Source of the DNA: LMUY01 sp964246185
GTDB lineage: Bacteria > Pseudomonadota > Alphaproteobacteria > Acetobacterales > Acetobacteraceae
Reading direction: 5' to 3'
Assembly (NCBI GenBank): GCA_964246185.1
Contig: CAXTPP010000014.1
Coordinates: 1 to 38,850 of the forward strand
Length of the DNA: 38,850 bases
Shown here: positions 29,907-38,850 of the stretch, one piece after another
How the letters are laid out: every line of letters begins with the position of its first letter
Numbering within the stretch: the first letter of the stretch is position 1
Notes under the pieces: generated by a model
What the model was told of the DNA's origin: nothing
Databases searched by the model: none
The model's input: only the letters and a program-made list of their open reading frames with translations
Program-made: the position numbers and the translations under genes

Positions 29907-32396
29907 ATGGACGAGTTGCTGACGGAGTTCCTGGCCGAAACCGGTGAGAGCCTGGCCGCGCTGGACGATGCGCTGTTGAAGCTGGAACGGGAGCCGGACG
30001 ATGCGGCGCAGCTGTCTGACGTGTTCCGCCTGGTGCACACCATCAAGGGCACCTGCGGCTTCCTCGCCCTGCCCCGGCTGGAGCGCGTGGCGCACGCGGC
30101 CGAGGACCTGCTCAGCGCCGTGCGGGACGGGGAGCTGCAGGCAAGCTCCAGCCTGATCACGGTCGTCCTGGCGGCGCTCGACCGGATCAAGCTGATCCTC
30201 GCAGGCATCGCCGCGGCTGGGACGGAGCCGGCGGGGGATGACACGGCGTTGATTGCCGGGCTGGCCGAGGCCAAGGCTGCCCCAGCCGTGTCGAAGGCGA
30301 AGATTTCCGGACAGGCGGCGGCGGAGGCCGCGAGCGCCGAGCCGGCGTCCCACAACATCCGGGTCGCGGTGGACGTGCTGGAGTCGCTGATGGTGCTCGT
30401 CAGCGAGCTGGTGCTGACCCGCAACCAGTTGGTGCAGCTCGCCCGGGGCGACGCGGACAGCCGCTATGCCGCGCCGCTGCAGCGCCTGTCGCACCTCACC
30501 TCGGACTTGCAGGAAGGCGTCATGAAGACGCGCATGCAGCCGATCCGCCATGCCTGGAGCAAGCTGCCCCGCATGGTGCGGGACTTGTCGGCGGACCTGG
30601 GCAAGCGGATCGAGCTGGTCATGCTGGGTGAGGACACCGAGCTGGACCGGCAGGTGCTGGAGCTGATCCGCGACCCGCTGACCCACATGGTCCGCAACAG
30701 CGCCGACCATGGGCTGGAGAGCCAGGCCGCCCGCCTGGCTGCCGGCAAGCCCGCCACCGGCACCATCACGCTCAACAGCTTCCACGAAGGCGGCCACATC
30801 GTCATCGAGGTGCAGGACGATGGCGCAGGGCTGCCGACCACCCGCATCCGGGAGCGGGCGCTGGCGCAGGGCCTCGCCACGGCAGCGGAGCTGGCGGCCA
30901 TGTCGGACCAGCAGATCCAGCGGTTCATCTTCCACCCAGGCCTGTCGACCGCCCGGGCCATCACCGCCGTGTCGGGCCGCGGCGTCGGCATGGACGTGGT
31001 GAAGACCAACATCCGGCGGCTCGGCGGCTCGGTGGACCTGCGCAGCGCCGCCGGCCAGGGCACCACCTTCACCGTCAAGATCCCGCTCACCCTGGCCATC
31101 ATCTCCGCCTTGATCGTCGAAACCGGCGGCCAACGCTTCGCCCTGCCGCAGACCTGCGTGGCAGAGCTGGTGCGGGCGGAACGGGAGGGCACGCCCGCCG
31201 AGGGCAACCTGGTGATCGAGCAGCTGGATGGCGCCCCCGTGCTGCGGCTGCGCAAGCAGCTGCTGCCGCTCGTGCCGCTGCGCGACCTGCTGCGCCTGCC
31301 AGCCGGCGAAGCAACGCTTGGCGGAGCGCTCACGGTCGTGGTTGCGGTGCTCGGCGGCCTGAAGCTCGGGCTGGTGGTGGACCAGGTGTTCGACACCGAG
31401 GAGATCGTGGTCAAGCCGGTGTCCCCGCTGCTGCGCCACCTCGGCATGTTCAGCGGCAACACCATCCTGGGGGACGGCTCCGTCATCATGATCCTCGATC
31501 CCAACGGCGTCGGGCGGGCCGTCGGCACGGCCATGCAGCCAGCCCAGGACCAGCAACCGGACATGTCGATGACTGCGGCCGAGCGGCCCGGCGATCGGAC
31601 GGCGATGCTGCTGGTACGGCTGTCCGGCGGGGGCATCCCCGTGGCGGTCCCGCTCGGCCTGGTGTCCCGCATCGAGAGCATCGCCGTGGCCGACATCGAC
31701 TGCAACGGCGGCCGCGACGTGATGCAGTACCGTGGCCAGCTGATGCCGCTGGTGAACATCGAGCGCCACGCGCCGCAGGGCAGGGTGCCGGTGCTCGTGT
31801 TCTCGGACCGGGGGCGCTCGGTGGGCCTGATGGTGGCGGAGATCGTGGACGTGGTGGAGGACCAGCTGACCATCGAGCTGGCGGCAGGCCAGCTTGGCTT
31901 CCTGGGCACAGCCCTCATCGCCGGCCGGGTGACGGACGTGCTCGACACCGGCCATTGGCTGCAACAGGGCGCCAACGACTGGTTCACCGACGACCAGGGC
32001 ACGGATCGGCAAACGCTGCTGGTGGTGGAGGACTCGGCCTTCTTCCGCCAGCTGCTGGTGCCTACCCTGTCCGCCTGCGGCTATCTGGTCACGGCGGTGG
32101 ACAGCGCGGCCAAGGCCTTGGAAATACGCGATGCAGCGCTTCCGACCCGGTTCGACGCGATCATCTCCGACGTCGAGATGCCTGGCATCGACGGCCTGCA
32201 GCTCGCGCGCATGCTGAAGGATGGCGGACCCTGGCGGCAGACGCCGCTGCTCGCGCTGAGCAGCCGCGCAAGCCCGTCCGACATCCGCCGGGGCAACGCC
32301 GCAGGTTTCAACGAGTACGTCGGCAAGTTCGACCGGCCTGCCTTGCTGGAAGCGCTCCGGCGGCAGCTCTCGCCCGCCGAACGGCAGGTCGCCTGA
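29907..32396 (+). CDS. cheA: Hybrid CheA histidine kinase with two CheW-like domains and a receiver
   Basis: An 829-residue kinase. The N-terminal Hpt domain has H44 in HTIKGTCGF. There is no clear P2 domain; a short Ala-rich linker leads to the dimerisation helices (about 150-215). The ATPase domain shows HMVRNSADHGLE, DDGAGL and SGRGVGMDVVK. A CheW-like domain runs about 395-530, a second about 565-690 (LLVRLSGGGIPVAVPLGLVSRIE), and a receiver follows from about 702, with the phosphoacceptor in IISDVEMPG. In such hybrids the receiver can take phosphate from the Hpt histidine. GGAG lies eight bases before the ATG. It lies between chpT and cheW, with no receptor, CheB or CheR nearby, so input is unclear. 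Confidence 0.92.
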   Translation: MDELLTEFLAETGESLAALDDALLKLEREPDDAAQLSDVFRLVHTIKGTCGFLALPRLERVAHAAEDLLSAVRDGELQASSSLITVVLAALDRIKLILAGIAAAGTEPAGDDTALIAGLAEAKAAPAVSKAKISGQAAAEAASAEPASHNIRVAVDVLESLMVLVSELVLTRNQLVQLARGDADSRYAAPLQRLSHLTSDLQEGVMKTRMQPIRHAWSKLPRMVRDLSADLGKRIELVMLGEDTELDRQVLELIRDPLTHMVRNSADHGLESQAARLAAGKPATGTITLNSFHEGGHIVIEVQDDGAGLPTTRIRERALAQGLATAAELAAMSDQQIQRFIFHPGLSTARAITAVSGRGVGMDVVKTNIRRLGGSVDLRSAAGQGTTFTVKIPLTLAIISALIVETGGQRFALPQTCVAELVRAEREGTPAEGNLVIEQLDGAPVLRLRKQLLPLVPLRDLLRLPAGEATLGGALTVVVAVLGGLKLGLVVDQVFDTEEIVVKPVSPLLRHLGMFSGNTILGDGSVIMILDPNGVGRAVGTAMQPAQDQQPDMSMTAAERPGDRTAMLLVRLSGGGIPVAVPLGLVSRIESIAVADIDCNGGRDVMQYRGQLMPLVNIERHAPQGRVPVLVFSDRGRSVGLMVAEIVDVVEDQLTIELAAGQLGFLGTALIAGRVTDVLDTGHWLQQGANDWFTDDQGTDRQTLLVVEDSAFFRQLLVPTLSACGYLVTAVDSAAKALEIRDAALPTRFDAIISDVEMPGIDGLQLARMLKDGGPWRQTPLLALSSRASPSDIRRGNAAGFNEYVGKFDRPALLEALRRQLSPAERQVA

Positions 32397-32869
32397 TGGC
32401 CCCTCAACAGAACACCATGCAGAACGCCATGAGCCAAAGCACCGTGTTCGTCACGCTGAGCCTGGCCGGGCAGCTCTGCGGCGTGCCGGTCAGCAGGGTG
32501 CGGGACGTGCTGCGCCATCAGCCGATCGCGCCGGTGCCGCTGGCCCCGCCGGAGGTGGCGGGCAACCTCAACCTGCGCGGCCGCATCGTGACCGCCATTG
32601 ACCTGCGGCGCCGGCTCCACCTCGCTCCGCCGCCCGCCGGCCTGCAGCCGATGGCGCTCGTGACCGAGAACGACGGCGAGCTGTATGCGCTGCTGGTGGA
32701 CCAGGTGTGCGAGGTGCTGTCCCCGGACCCTGGCTGCTACGAGCCGAACCCACCCACGCTGCCTGAGCAGTGGGCGCGATTCAGCGCCGGGCTCTACCGT
32801 CTGGAGGCCAGGCTGATGATCGTGCTGGACCTGCACAGCCTGTTGGCTTTCGAGGTTGAACCGGCATGA
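32396..32869 (+). CDS. cheW: CheW-type coupling protein
   Basis: A 157-residue CheW domain: FVTLSLAGQLCGVPVSRVRDVL, VAGNLNLRGRIVTAIDLRRRL and YALLVDQVCEVLS mark the two beta-barrel halves. The usual CheW position ahead of the barrel carries about 15 extra residues from the start at 32396, where TGATG joins the cheA stop; ATGs at 32417 and 32429 are alternative starts. It should link the kinase to a receptor array or other scaffold, but no receptor gene is in view. The cheY start overlaps its stop by four bases. Confidence 0.9.
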   Translation: MAPQQNTMQNAMSQSTVFVTLSLAGQLCGVPVSRVRDVLRHQPIAPVPLAPPEVAGNLNLRGRIVTAIDLRRRLHLAPPPAGLQPMALVTENDGELYALLVDQVCEVLSPDPGCYEPNPPTLPEQWARFSAGLYRLEARLMIVLDLHSLLAFEVEPA

Positions 32870-33291
32870 CCGTCGCACCGGCTGCGGCAGCCCCGGCAGC
32901 CCCGACACTCTCGACAGCCCTGGCAGCCCCGATCTGCCTGGTGGTCGATGACAGCCGGGTTGTCCGCAAGGTCGCCCGGCGCATCCTCGAAGCGCACGGC
33001 TACGAGGTGGCGGAGGCGGAGGACGGCCGGGAGGCGTTGAACTACTGCCGCCGCGGCCTGCCGCGCTGCGTTCTGCTGGACTGGAACATGCCGGTGATGA
33101 ACGGCCTGTCCTTCCTGCGGGCGCTGCGGGCGGAGTTCGGCGCGGCCGGCCCGGTCGTGGTGTTCTGCACGACGCAGAACGATGCGGCGCAGATCGCCAC
33201 CGCCGCCGAATGCGGAGCGCAGGACCACATCCCAAAGCCTTTCGACGATGCGATCCTGTCAGGCAAGTTCATGCAGCTTGGCCTTTTGTAG
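32866..33291 (+). CDS. cheY: CheY-like single-domain response regulator
   Basis: A 141-residue receiver with an Ala/Pro-rich N-terminal tail of about 21 residues. D28-D29 form the acidic pocket, D72 (LLDWNMP) is the phosphoacceptor, T102/T103 the switch residues, and K124 (IPKPF) the conserved lysine. It is the last gene of the chpT-cheA-cheW-cheY run and overlaps cheW by four bases (ATGA). It probably receives phosphate from CheA or ChpT. The tail is unusual among CheY proteins and could be a spurious extension, although it starts at the overlap codon. Confidence 0.88.
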   Translation: MTVAPAAAAPAAPTLSTALAAPICLVVDDSRVVRKVARRILEAHGYEVAEAEDGREALNYCRRGLPRCVLLDWNMPVMNGLSFLRALRAEFGAAGPVVVFCTTQNDAAQIATAAECGAQDHIPKPFDDAILSGKFMQLGLL

Positions 33292-33371
33292 AATCCTGGT
33301 TTGCCCCAGCTCCGTGTCGCATCCTGCGGAAGCCTCTGTCTGGCTTAGGCTGTCGCATCCGGCTACTGCTG

Positions 33372-33893
33372 TCAGCGCCTGCCGATAAGGTTGGCGATCG
33401 GGACCTGATAGGACACGATGGCCGCTTCCGTGCCCGGGTTGCGTCGGCTGATGCCCGCGTTGGAGGTGTGGCCGAACGAGGCAAGGAGGCGGGAGCCACC
33501 ATCGAACACGTAGCCGCCCTCGAAGTCGGATCGGATTTCGAACACCGAGCCCAGGTTCTTGCCGTTGCTGCGGCCGTAGGCGCCGATGCCGATGTTGGGC
33601 GTCAGCACCCAGTGCGGGCCGAGCGGGATTTCCAGGAGGATGCCGCCGCCGCCGTAGATCGACTGGCGCGAGGTGGTTTCGAAGCCGGCCCAGGGCTTCA
33701 CCTTGAAATAGCTCTCGAAGAACGGCACGAGCGAGATGCCAGAGCGGTATTCCAAACGGAAATCCGCGGCGGCTCTGGCCTGCTGGTTCAGGATGTCGGT
33801 GGCGCCGACGCCGATGCTGATCAACGCCGGGTCGGCAAGCGCGGGCGCTGGCAATGCAAGGCAGCCGATGACTAGGCAAGAAAGCGCGCGCAA
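33372..33893 (-). CDS. PagL-type lipid A 3-O-deacylase
   Basis: A 173-residue outer-membrane protein. The signal peptide (LSCLVIGCLALPAPALA, cleavage near residue 20) is followed by alternating beta-strand-like segments. The catalytic triad of PagL is recognisable as H142, S144 and E156 in GHTSNAGISRRNPGTE, with N145 and N152 conserved. It would remove the 3-O acyl chain of lipid A. The start is TTG at 33893: it gives the precise length of Pseudomonas PagL and a proper signal peptide, while no ATG is available. It converges with cheY and is 62 bases after the glycosylase start region. Confidence 0.85.
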   Translation of the reverse strand: MRALSCLVIGCLALPAPALADPALISIGVGATDILNQQARAAADFRLEYRSGISLVPFFESYFKVKPWAGFETTSRQSIYGGGGILLEIPLGPHWVLTPNIGIGAYGRSNGKNLGSVFEIRSDFEGGYVFDGGSRLLASFGHTSNAGISRRNPGTEAAIVSYQVPIANLIGRR

Positions 33894-33955
33894 GGGCAAC
33901 GGACGGCCTCGTGTGAAGGTGCGGCAATGTTGCTGATCGCACCCAGCCCAGCAAG

Positions 33956-34594
33956 TCACACGGACTGCTTGATCTTCTTGCCTTCCTCCGATGCCCGCCA
34001 GAGATACCACGCGGCGATGGAGCGGTAGGGCGCCCAGGCCGCGCCCAGTTTCGCCAAGTCCCGCGGGCGCGGCTGGGCGGGGAGCTTCTGGATCAGCCGC
34101 CAGCCTTCCCGCACGGCGAAATCGTCCACCGGCAGCACGTCCGGCCGGCCCAGGGTGAAGATCAGCAGCATCTCCACCGTCCAGCGCCCGACGCCGCGGA
34201 TGACCATGAGCCGTTCGATCAGCGCCGCGTCGTCCAGCGCCGCGGCCTCGGCGGCGGTGGGCACGGCGCCGGACAGGGCATGGGCGGCGATGTCCCGGAT
34301 GGCCGCCACCTTGCCGCCGGACAGGCCGCAGCCGCGCATCGCCGCCTCCTCCGTGGCAAGCACCAGGCCGGGAGTCGGGAACGGCACGCCCGGGTGCAGG
34401 GCGATGAACCGGCCCAGGATCGCCTGCGCCGCCCGGCCGTGCAGCTGCTGGTGGCCGATGGCGCGGACCAGCGCCTCGTAGGGGTCCCGCGGGAGCACGG
34501 TGAGGCGGCACGGCCCGACCCGCACGATCAGGGCGGCAAGCGCCGGGTCGGCGGCGGACAGATGGGCGAGGGCGGCATCCATGGGCGGCCACAT
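33956..34594 (-). CDS. DNA-3-methyladenine glycosylase, AlkA-type
   Basis: A 212-residue helix-hairpin-helix GPD glycosylase. YEALVRAIGHQQLHGRAA is the typical AlkA N-terminal motif, the hairpin is MVIRGVGRWTVEMLL, and the catalytic aspartate lies in LPVDDFAVREG around residue 154. No iron-sulfur cysteines are present, in agreement with the AlkA/MPG-II group rather than Nth. It would excise alkylated purines. The start is probably ATG at 34594, with ATG at 34582 four codons later as an alternative; neither has a clear ribosome-binding site. It lies between the pagL-like and DUF1501 genes. Confidence 0.9.
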   Translation of the reverse strand: MWPPMDAALAHLSAADPALAALIVRVGPCRLTVLPRDPYEALVRAIGHQQLHGRAAQAILGRFIALHPGVPFPTPGLVLATEEAAMRGCGLSGGKVAAIRDIAAHALSGAVPTAAEAAALDDAALIERLMVIRGVGRWTVEMLLIFTLGRPDVLPVDDFAVREGWRLIQKLPAQPRPRDLAKLGAAWAPYRSIAAWYLWRASEEGKKIKQSV

Positions 34595-34641
34595 CACCAC
34601 GGATCGGCAGGAGCCGCGAGGCTGCGATGCGCGAGCTGGCC

Positions 34642-35844
34642 TCAAGCCTGCATCAGCCCCGGCCTCAGCGGCGCGTCGCGTCCGTTCGGGAACACCGTGG
34701 CCATGGCTGCCGGGCTCAGCCCCAGATGCGACACCAGCAAGCCTTTCGCCAGCGACCGCAGATCCATCGTCGGCTGCAGGTCTCGCCCGTCCAGCAGGTT
34801 GGACAGCCCCGGCCAGTCGGCCAGCACCCGGCCGCCCGCCACCCGGCCGCCCGCGACGAACGCCACGGCGCCCGTGCCGTGGTCCGTGCCGCGCGTGCCG
34901 TTGACGCGGGCGGTGCGGCCGAACTCGGTGATGACCAGCACCGCCGTCCTGGCCCACGCGTCGCCCAGCGCGTCCTTCAACGCGGCCAGCCCAGCGTCCA
35001 GCTCACCCAGCGGGCCGGCCAATCGCCGCACCTGGTCCGCGTGCGTGTCCCACCCGCCCAGCTCCAGGGCTGCCACGCGCGGCCCGGCGGGGGGGGGCCC
35101 CCACCCGCCCGCCCCCCCCCCCCGCCCGCGGGAGGGCAACCCGGTAGCCCGCGCCCCCCCCCCCGCCCCCGCCCCCCCCAGCGCAGCCCCGGACACGGCG
35201 CGGTCCCGCATCCCTTCCGCCAGCGCCGGCCCGATGACCGGATCTGCCGCATTCAGCGCGGCGATGCGGCTGAGCAGGTCAGGCTCCGGCGCGTGCATCC
35301 CGCCTTGCGGCGCCCACGCGCCCACCGCCGCCGGGCCGCGCATCAGCAGCGGCGTGCTCAGCCCCACCGCCACCGCAGCCTCCGCCGCCGCCCCCGGCCC
35401 AACCGGCTTGGCCATGGCGAGCACGGCGCGGTTGAGCCAGCCGCTGGTCATGCGCTGGTCCGCGCCGCTCTCCATGTAGTCCTGCGCCTCGAAATGGCTG
35501 CGGCTGCGGTAGTGCCCGGCCACCGCGTGGACCGGCAGCAGCTCGCCGGCGCGGTAAAGCGCCGCCATCTGCGGCATCGCCGGGTGCAGGCCATAGAAGC
35601 CGCCGAGGTCGAACATGCCGTCCGGGGCGCCGACCGGCGGCGGCAGCAGTTCGCCGCGCAGGGCGGCTAGCGCCGGGTCGCCGTACGGGACCACCGCCGC
35701 CATGCCGTCCAGCGCGCCGCGCATGATGACGACGACCAAGCGCCTCTCGGTCGGCGCGGCGGCCACCGCCATGGATGCGCGGCCGAGCGTGAACGCGACG
35801 CCCAGCCCAAGCAGCGCGGAACGCCGGGTGATGGATGGGTGCAT
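34642..35844 (-). CDS. DUF1501 secreted protein with homopolymer-rich insert
   Basis: A 400-residue DUF1501 protein, member of the sulfatase-like fold group. A Tat-type N-terminus is seen (TRRSALLGLGVAFTLGRAS). Family stretches include VVVIMRGALDGMAAVVPYGD, YRSRSHFEAQDYMESG, ALELGGWDTHADQ and VITEFGRTARVNGTRGTDHG. Between about residues 220 and 253 the protein is replaced by Gly/Ala/Arg/Pro low complexity encoded by the homopolymer tract at 35086-35179; the frame stays open. Its ATG overlaps the DUF1800 stop by one base (TGATG), so the two are co-translated, a pairing common in Proteobacteria. Function unknown. Confidence 0.88.
   Translation of the reverse strand: MHPSITRRSALLGLGVAFTLGRASMAVAAAPTERRLVVVIMRGALDGMAAVVPYGDPALAALRGELLPPPVGAPDGMFDLGGFYGLHPAMPQMAALYRAGELLPVHAVAGHYRSRSHFEAQDYMESGADQRMTSGWLNRAVLAMAKPVGPGAAAEAAVAVGLSTPLLMRGPAAVGAWAPQGGMHAPEPDLLSRIAALNAADPVIGPALAEGMRDRAVSGAALGGAGAGGGARATGLPSRGRGGGAGGWGPPPAGPRVAALELGGWDTHADQVRRLAGPLGELDAGLAALKDALGDAWARTAVLVITEFGRTARVNGTRGTDHGTGAVAFVAGGRVAGGRVLADWPGLSNLLDGRDLQPTMDLRSLAKGLLVSHLGLSPAAMATVFPNGRDAPLRPGLMQA
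35086..35179. repeat. C/G homopolymer tracts inside the DUF1501 gene
   Basis: Within 94 bases there are G9 (35089-35097), C12 (35112-35123), C11 (35154-35164) and C8 (35172-35179) runs with only a few other bases between. No other part of the window has such tracts. They translate to Gly/Pro-rich sequence not seen in the family elsewhere. Confidence 0.9.
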
Positions 35845-37133
35845 CAACGCCTCTGGAACTCGGGGGAGGTGAACAGCAAGGTCAGCGCGTCGCGGCGGGA
35901 CCCGGCGCCGCACATGGCGGAGGCCGTGGCGGGGGCGAGCAGCGGGCCGAGGCTGGCCTCCGCGAGCGCCGCCGGGTCGAGCGACGCCGCCCGGCCGCTG
36001 AACCCATAGGCCCATTCCACCCGGCGCATCATCGCCTCCGGCCCGGCCCAGTCGGCGGCCTGGTCCGGCCAGCCGATGGGGAACGGCGCGCCGAATACCG
36101 GCTGGCCCAGCGCGCGCATCACGGCGGCGGCGTCTGGCCGGTTGTCCGCCGGAAGGTCGGCTGCCCGCAACGCCGCCAGCACGTAGTCCTGCGGGCTGCG
36201 CAGCTTGGCAAGCGGCTGCCATGCGCGGGGCAACCCGACCAACGCGCCCGCCGCCTGTCCGAGATCGCCGTCGGTGTCGCGCAGCACCGCCGCGACCCGG
36301 CCCACGTCGGCGGCCGCCGGGTCGTCGGCGACGAAGTGCCGCACCAGCTTGGTGGCGAGGTGGCGGTGCGTCGCCGGGTGGGCGGCGAGGAAGGCGAGCG
36401 CCGCGATGCCGCCTGCCTCGCCGTCCGGGAAGTCCTGGCCGAGCACCGCCTGCCCGCCCGGCTCGTGGACCTCCGCGCGGAAGCGGAACCCGGCCGGCCC
36501 CTGCTGCCCGTTGGACACCGACCATCCGGTGATCAGCCGGGCGAAGTTCGTGACATCGGCCTGGGTGTAGCCGGACGCGGGGCTGAGCGTGTGCAGCTCC
36601 AGGCACTCGCGGGCCAGGTTCTCGTTCAGCCCCTTGCCGGTGCGCAGGCCGGCCGGGCTGTTCGGCCCGACCGAGCCCGCGTTGTCCAGGTAGGTCAGCA
36701 TCGCCGGGTGGCGCATCACCGCCAGCAGCATGTCGCCGAACCGGCCGGTGACGTTTGGGCGGATGGCGGTGCGGACGAAGTCGCCACCGAACGCCGCCGT
36801 GCGGCCGCCGCGCAGGCTGACGCTGAAATGGTTGGCCCAGAACCACGCCAGGCGTTCCCGGAACGGCGTCGGGGTCGCTGCCGCGTGATTGACCAGCGCG
36901 TCCACCTCGCCCTTGAACAGCAGGCCGACCTGGCGCGGCGCACCGGGCGGCGGCCGGTCCATGCGGTCCTGCTGCAAGGCGGCGAACCCATCCGCGAGGG
37001 ACGGCCCGGGCGGCCCAGGGTCGGCTGCGGCAAGCTGGCCGCGCAGCCAGGCAGCGGGATCGCCCGGCAACGGCTGGGTCCCCTGGCGGCCGAGGCCGAA
37101 GCGGGTCAGGGCTTGAATGGCGCTGTTGTCCAT
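35844..37133 (-). CDS. DUF1800 family protein
   Basis: A 429-residue DUF1800 protein. Family motifs are RFGLGRQG near residue 12, RLAWFWANHFSVS near 95, NAGSVGPNSPAGLRTGKG-NENLARECLELHTLS around 155-185, and GWSVSN shortly after. The start ATG is at 37133; an upstream TTG is two codons earlier. No clear signal peptide is seen, unlike its partner DUF1501. The pair is typically encoded together and is thought to act in the periplasm or on the surface, but the activity is unknown. It is divergent from the EF-G gene across 213 bases. Confidence 0.9.
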   Translation of the reverse strand: MDNSAIQALTRFGLGRQGTQPLPGDPAAWLRGQLAAADPGPPGPSLADGFAALQQDRMDRPPPGAPRQVGLLFKGEVDALVNHAAATPTPFRERLAWFWANHFSVSLRGGRTAAFGGDFVRTAIRPNVTGRFGDMLLAVMRHPAMLTYLDNAGSVGPNSPAGLRTGKGLNENLARECLELHTLSPASGYTQADVTNFARLITGWSVSNGQQGPAGFRFRAEVHEPGGQAVLGQDFPDGEAGGIAALAFLAAHPATHRHLATKLVRHFVADDPAAADVGRVAAVLRDTDGDLGQAAGALVGLPRAWQPLAKLRSPQDYVLAALRAADLPADNRPDAAAVMRALGQPVFGAPFPIGWPDQAADWAGPEAMMRRVEWAYGFSGRAASLDPAALAEASLGPLLAPATASAMCGAGSRRDALTLLFTSPEFQRR

Positions 37134-37346
37134 GAACAAAGCCTAGTGCCGTTCATGCAACTTGGTTGTTACGAAAGGTGAGATTGCACGGGTCCTTTGC
37201 CCTGTGGGCAAGAGCGGCCACCGCTTGCAAAAACGGCCTGGCTGGCGCATTTGCAGGCTGCAATTATCACCCGGCGCCAGCCGGAGCGTGGTGGGCGGTT
37301 CGGGCAAGGGCCTGCACGGCCCGCCACCGCATGGAGGAAGACCCCT

Positions 37347-38850
<1,504 letters not shown>

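Noticed and set aside
33315..33360. TGTCGCATCC direct repeat flanking a small hairpin between cheY and pagL-like genes
   Set aside because: Ten-base copies and a five-base stem are too little to call an element; could be a weak terminator only.

Overview
The window is high-G+C alphaproteobacterial chromosome, most likely from the Rhodospirillales and probably Acetobacteraceae. The pointers are a plant-type GshA, a ChpT-type phosphotransferase, a DUF3553 gene, the comF/grxC/DUF1178/methyltransferase neighbourhood, many 4-base stop/start overlaps, and a dispersed palindromic repeat. The family placement is inference. I see no rRNA, tRNA, CRISPR, insertion sequence or prophage. The only traces of mobile or selfish DNA are an eroded ccdAB toxin-antitoxin locus and the palindromic repeats.

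Layout. 1-1609 (minus): coupled operon ubiA, small-molecule or protein methyltransferase, secreted protein cut by the window edge. 1754-3124: gshA. 3152-5215: large SARP-type regulator with TPRs. 5344-6426: YihY/BrkB membrane protein. 6433-6843: single-domain response regulator. 7127-12678 (minus): acyl-lipid desaturase, endonuclease III-like protein, family 2 glycosyltransferase, then wzm and wzt of a polysaccharide exporter. 13049-14113 (minus): nickel/cobalt permease. 14689-15720: aliphatic amidase amiE behind a 575-base leader with degenerate tandem repeats and a 20-base palindrome. 15757-16260 (minus): DUF421 protein.

16426-21243 (minus): complete ribose-type sugar ABC transporter (binding protein, double ATPase, two permeases), with a palindromic element between binding protein and ATPase and another just past the last gene. 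An SDR oxidoreductase lies directly upstream. 22128-24829 (plus): small protein, DUF429-like protein, and the bifunctional GDP-mannose enzyme. 24842-26471 (minus): DUF1178, grxC and comF. 26593-26882: ccdAB remnant. 26920-27756: NDUFAF5-like methyltransferase. 27865-28866 (minus): moaA. 28917-29105 (minus): DUF3553.

29214-33291 (plus): a phosphorelay operon of a ChpT-like phosphotransferase, a hybrid CheA with two CheW-like domains and a receiver, CheW and CheY, with no receptor, cheB or cheR beside it. 33372-37133 (minus): PagL-type lipid A deacylase, AlkA-type glycosylase, and a DUF1800/DUF1501 pair; the DUF1501 gene carries an extraordinary run of C and G homopolymers. The window ends inside an elongation factor G gene that is not in the usual ribosomal operon.

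Functionally the window is mostly housekeeping (quinone, glutathione, molybdopterin, repair) with a clear cell-envelope theme (glycosyltransferase, exporter, GDP-mannose supply, lipid A deacylase, desaturase) and one signalling operon. The least explained items are the ccdAB fossil, the repeat family, the amiE leader, the ChpT/CheA operon, and the homopolymer tract.
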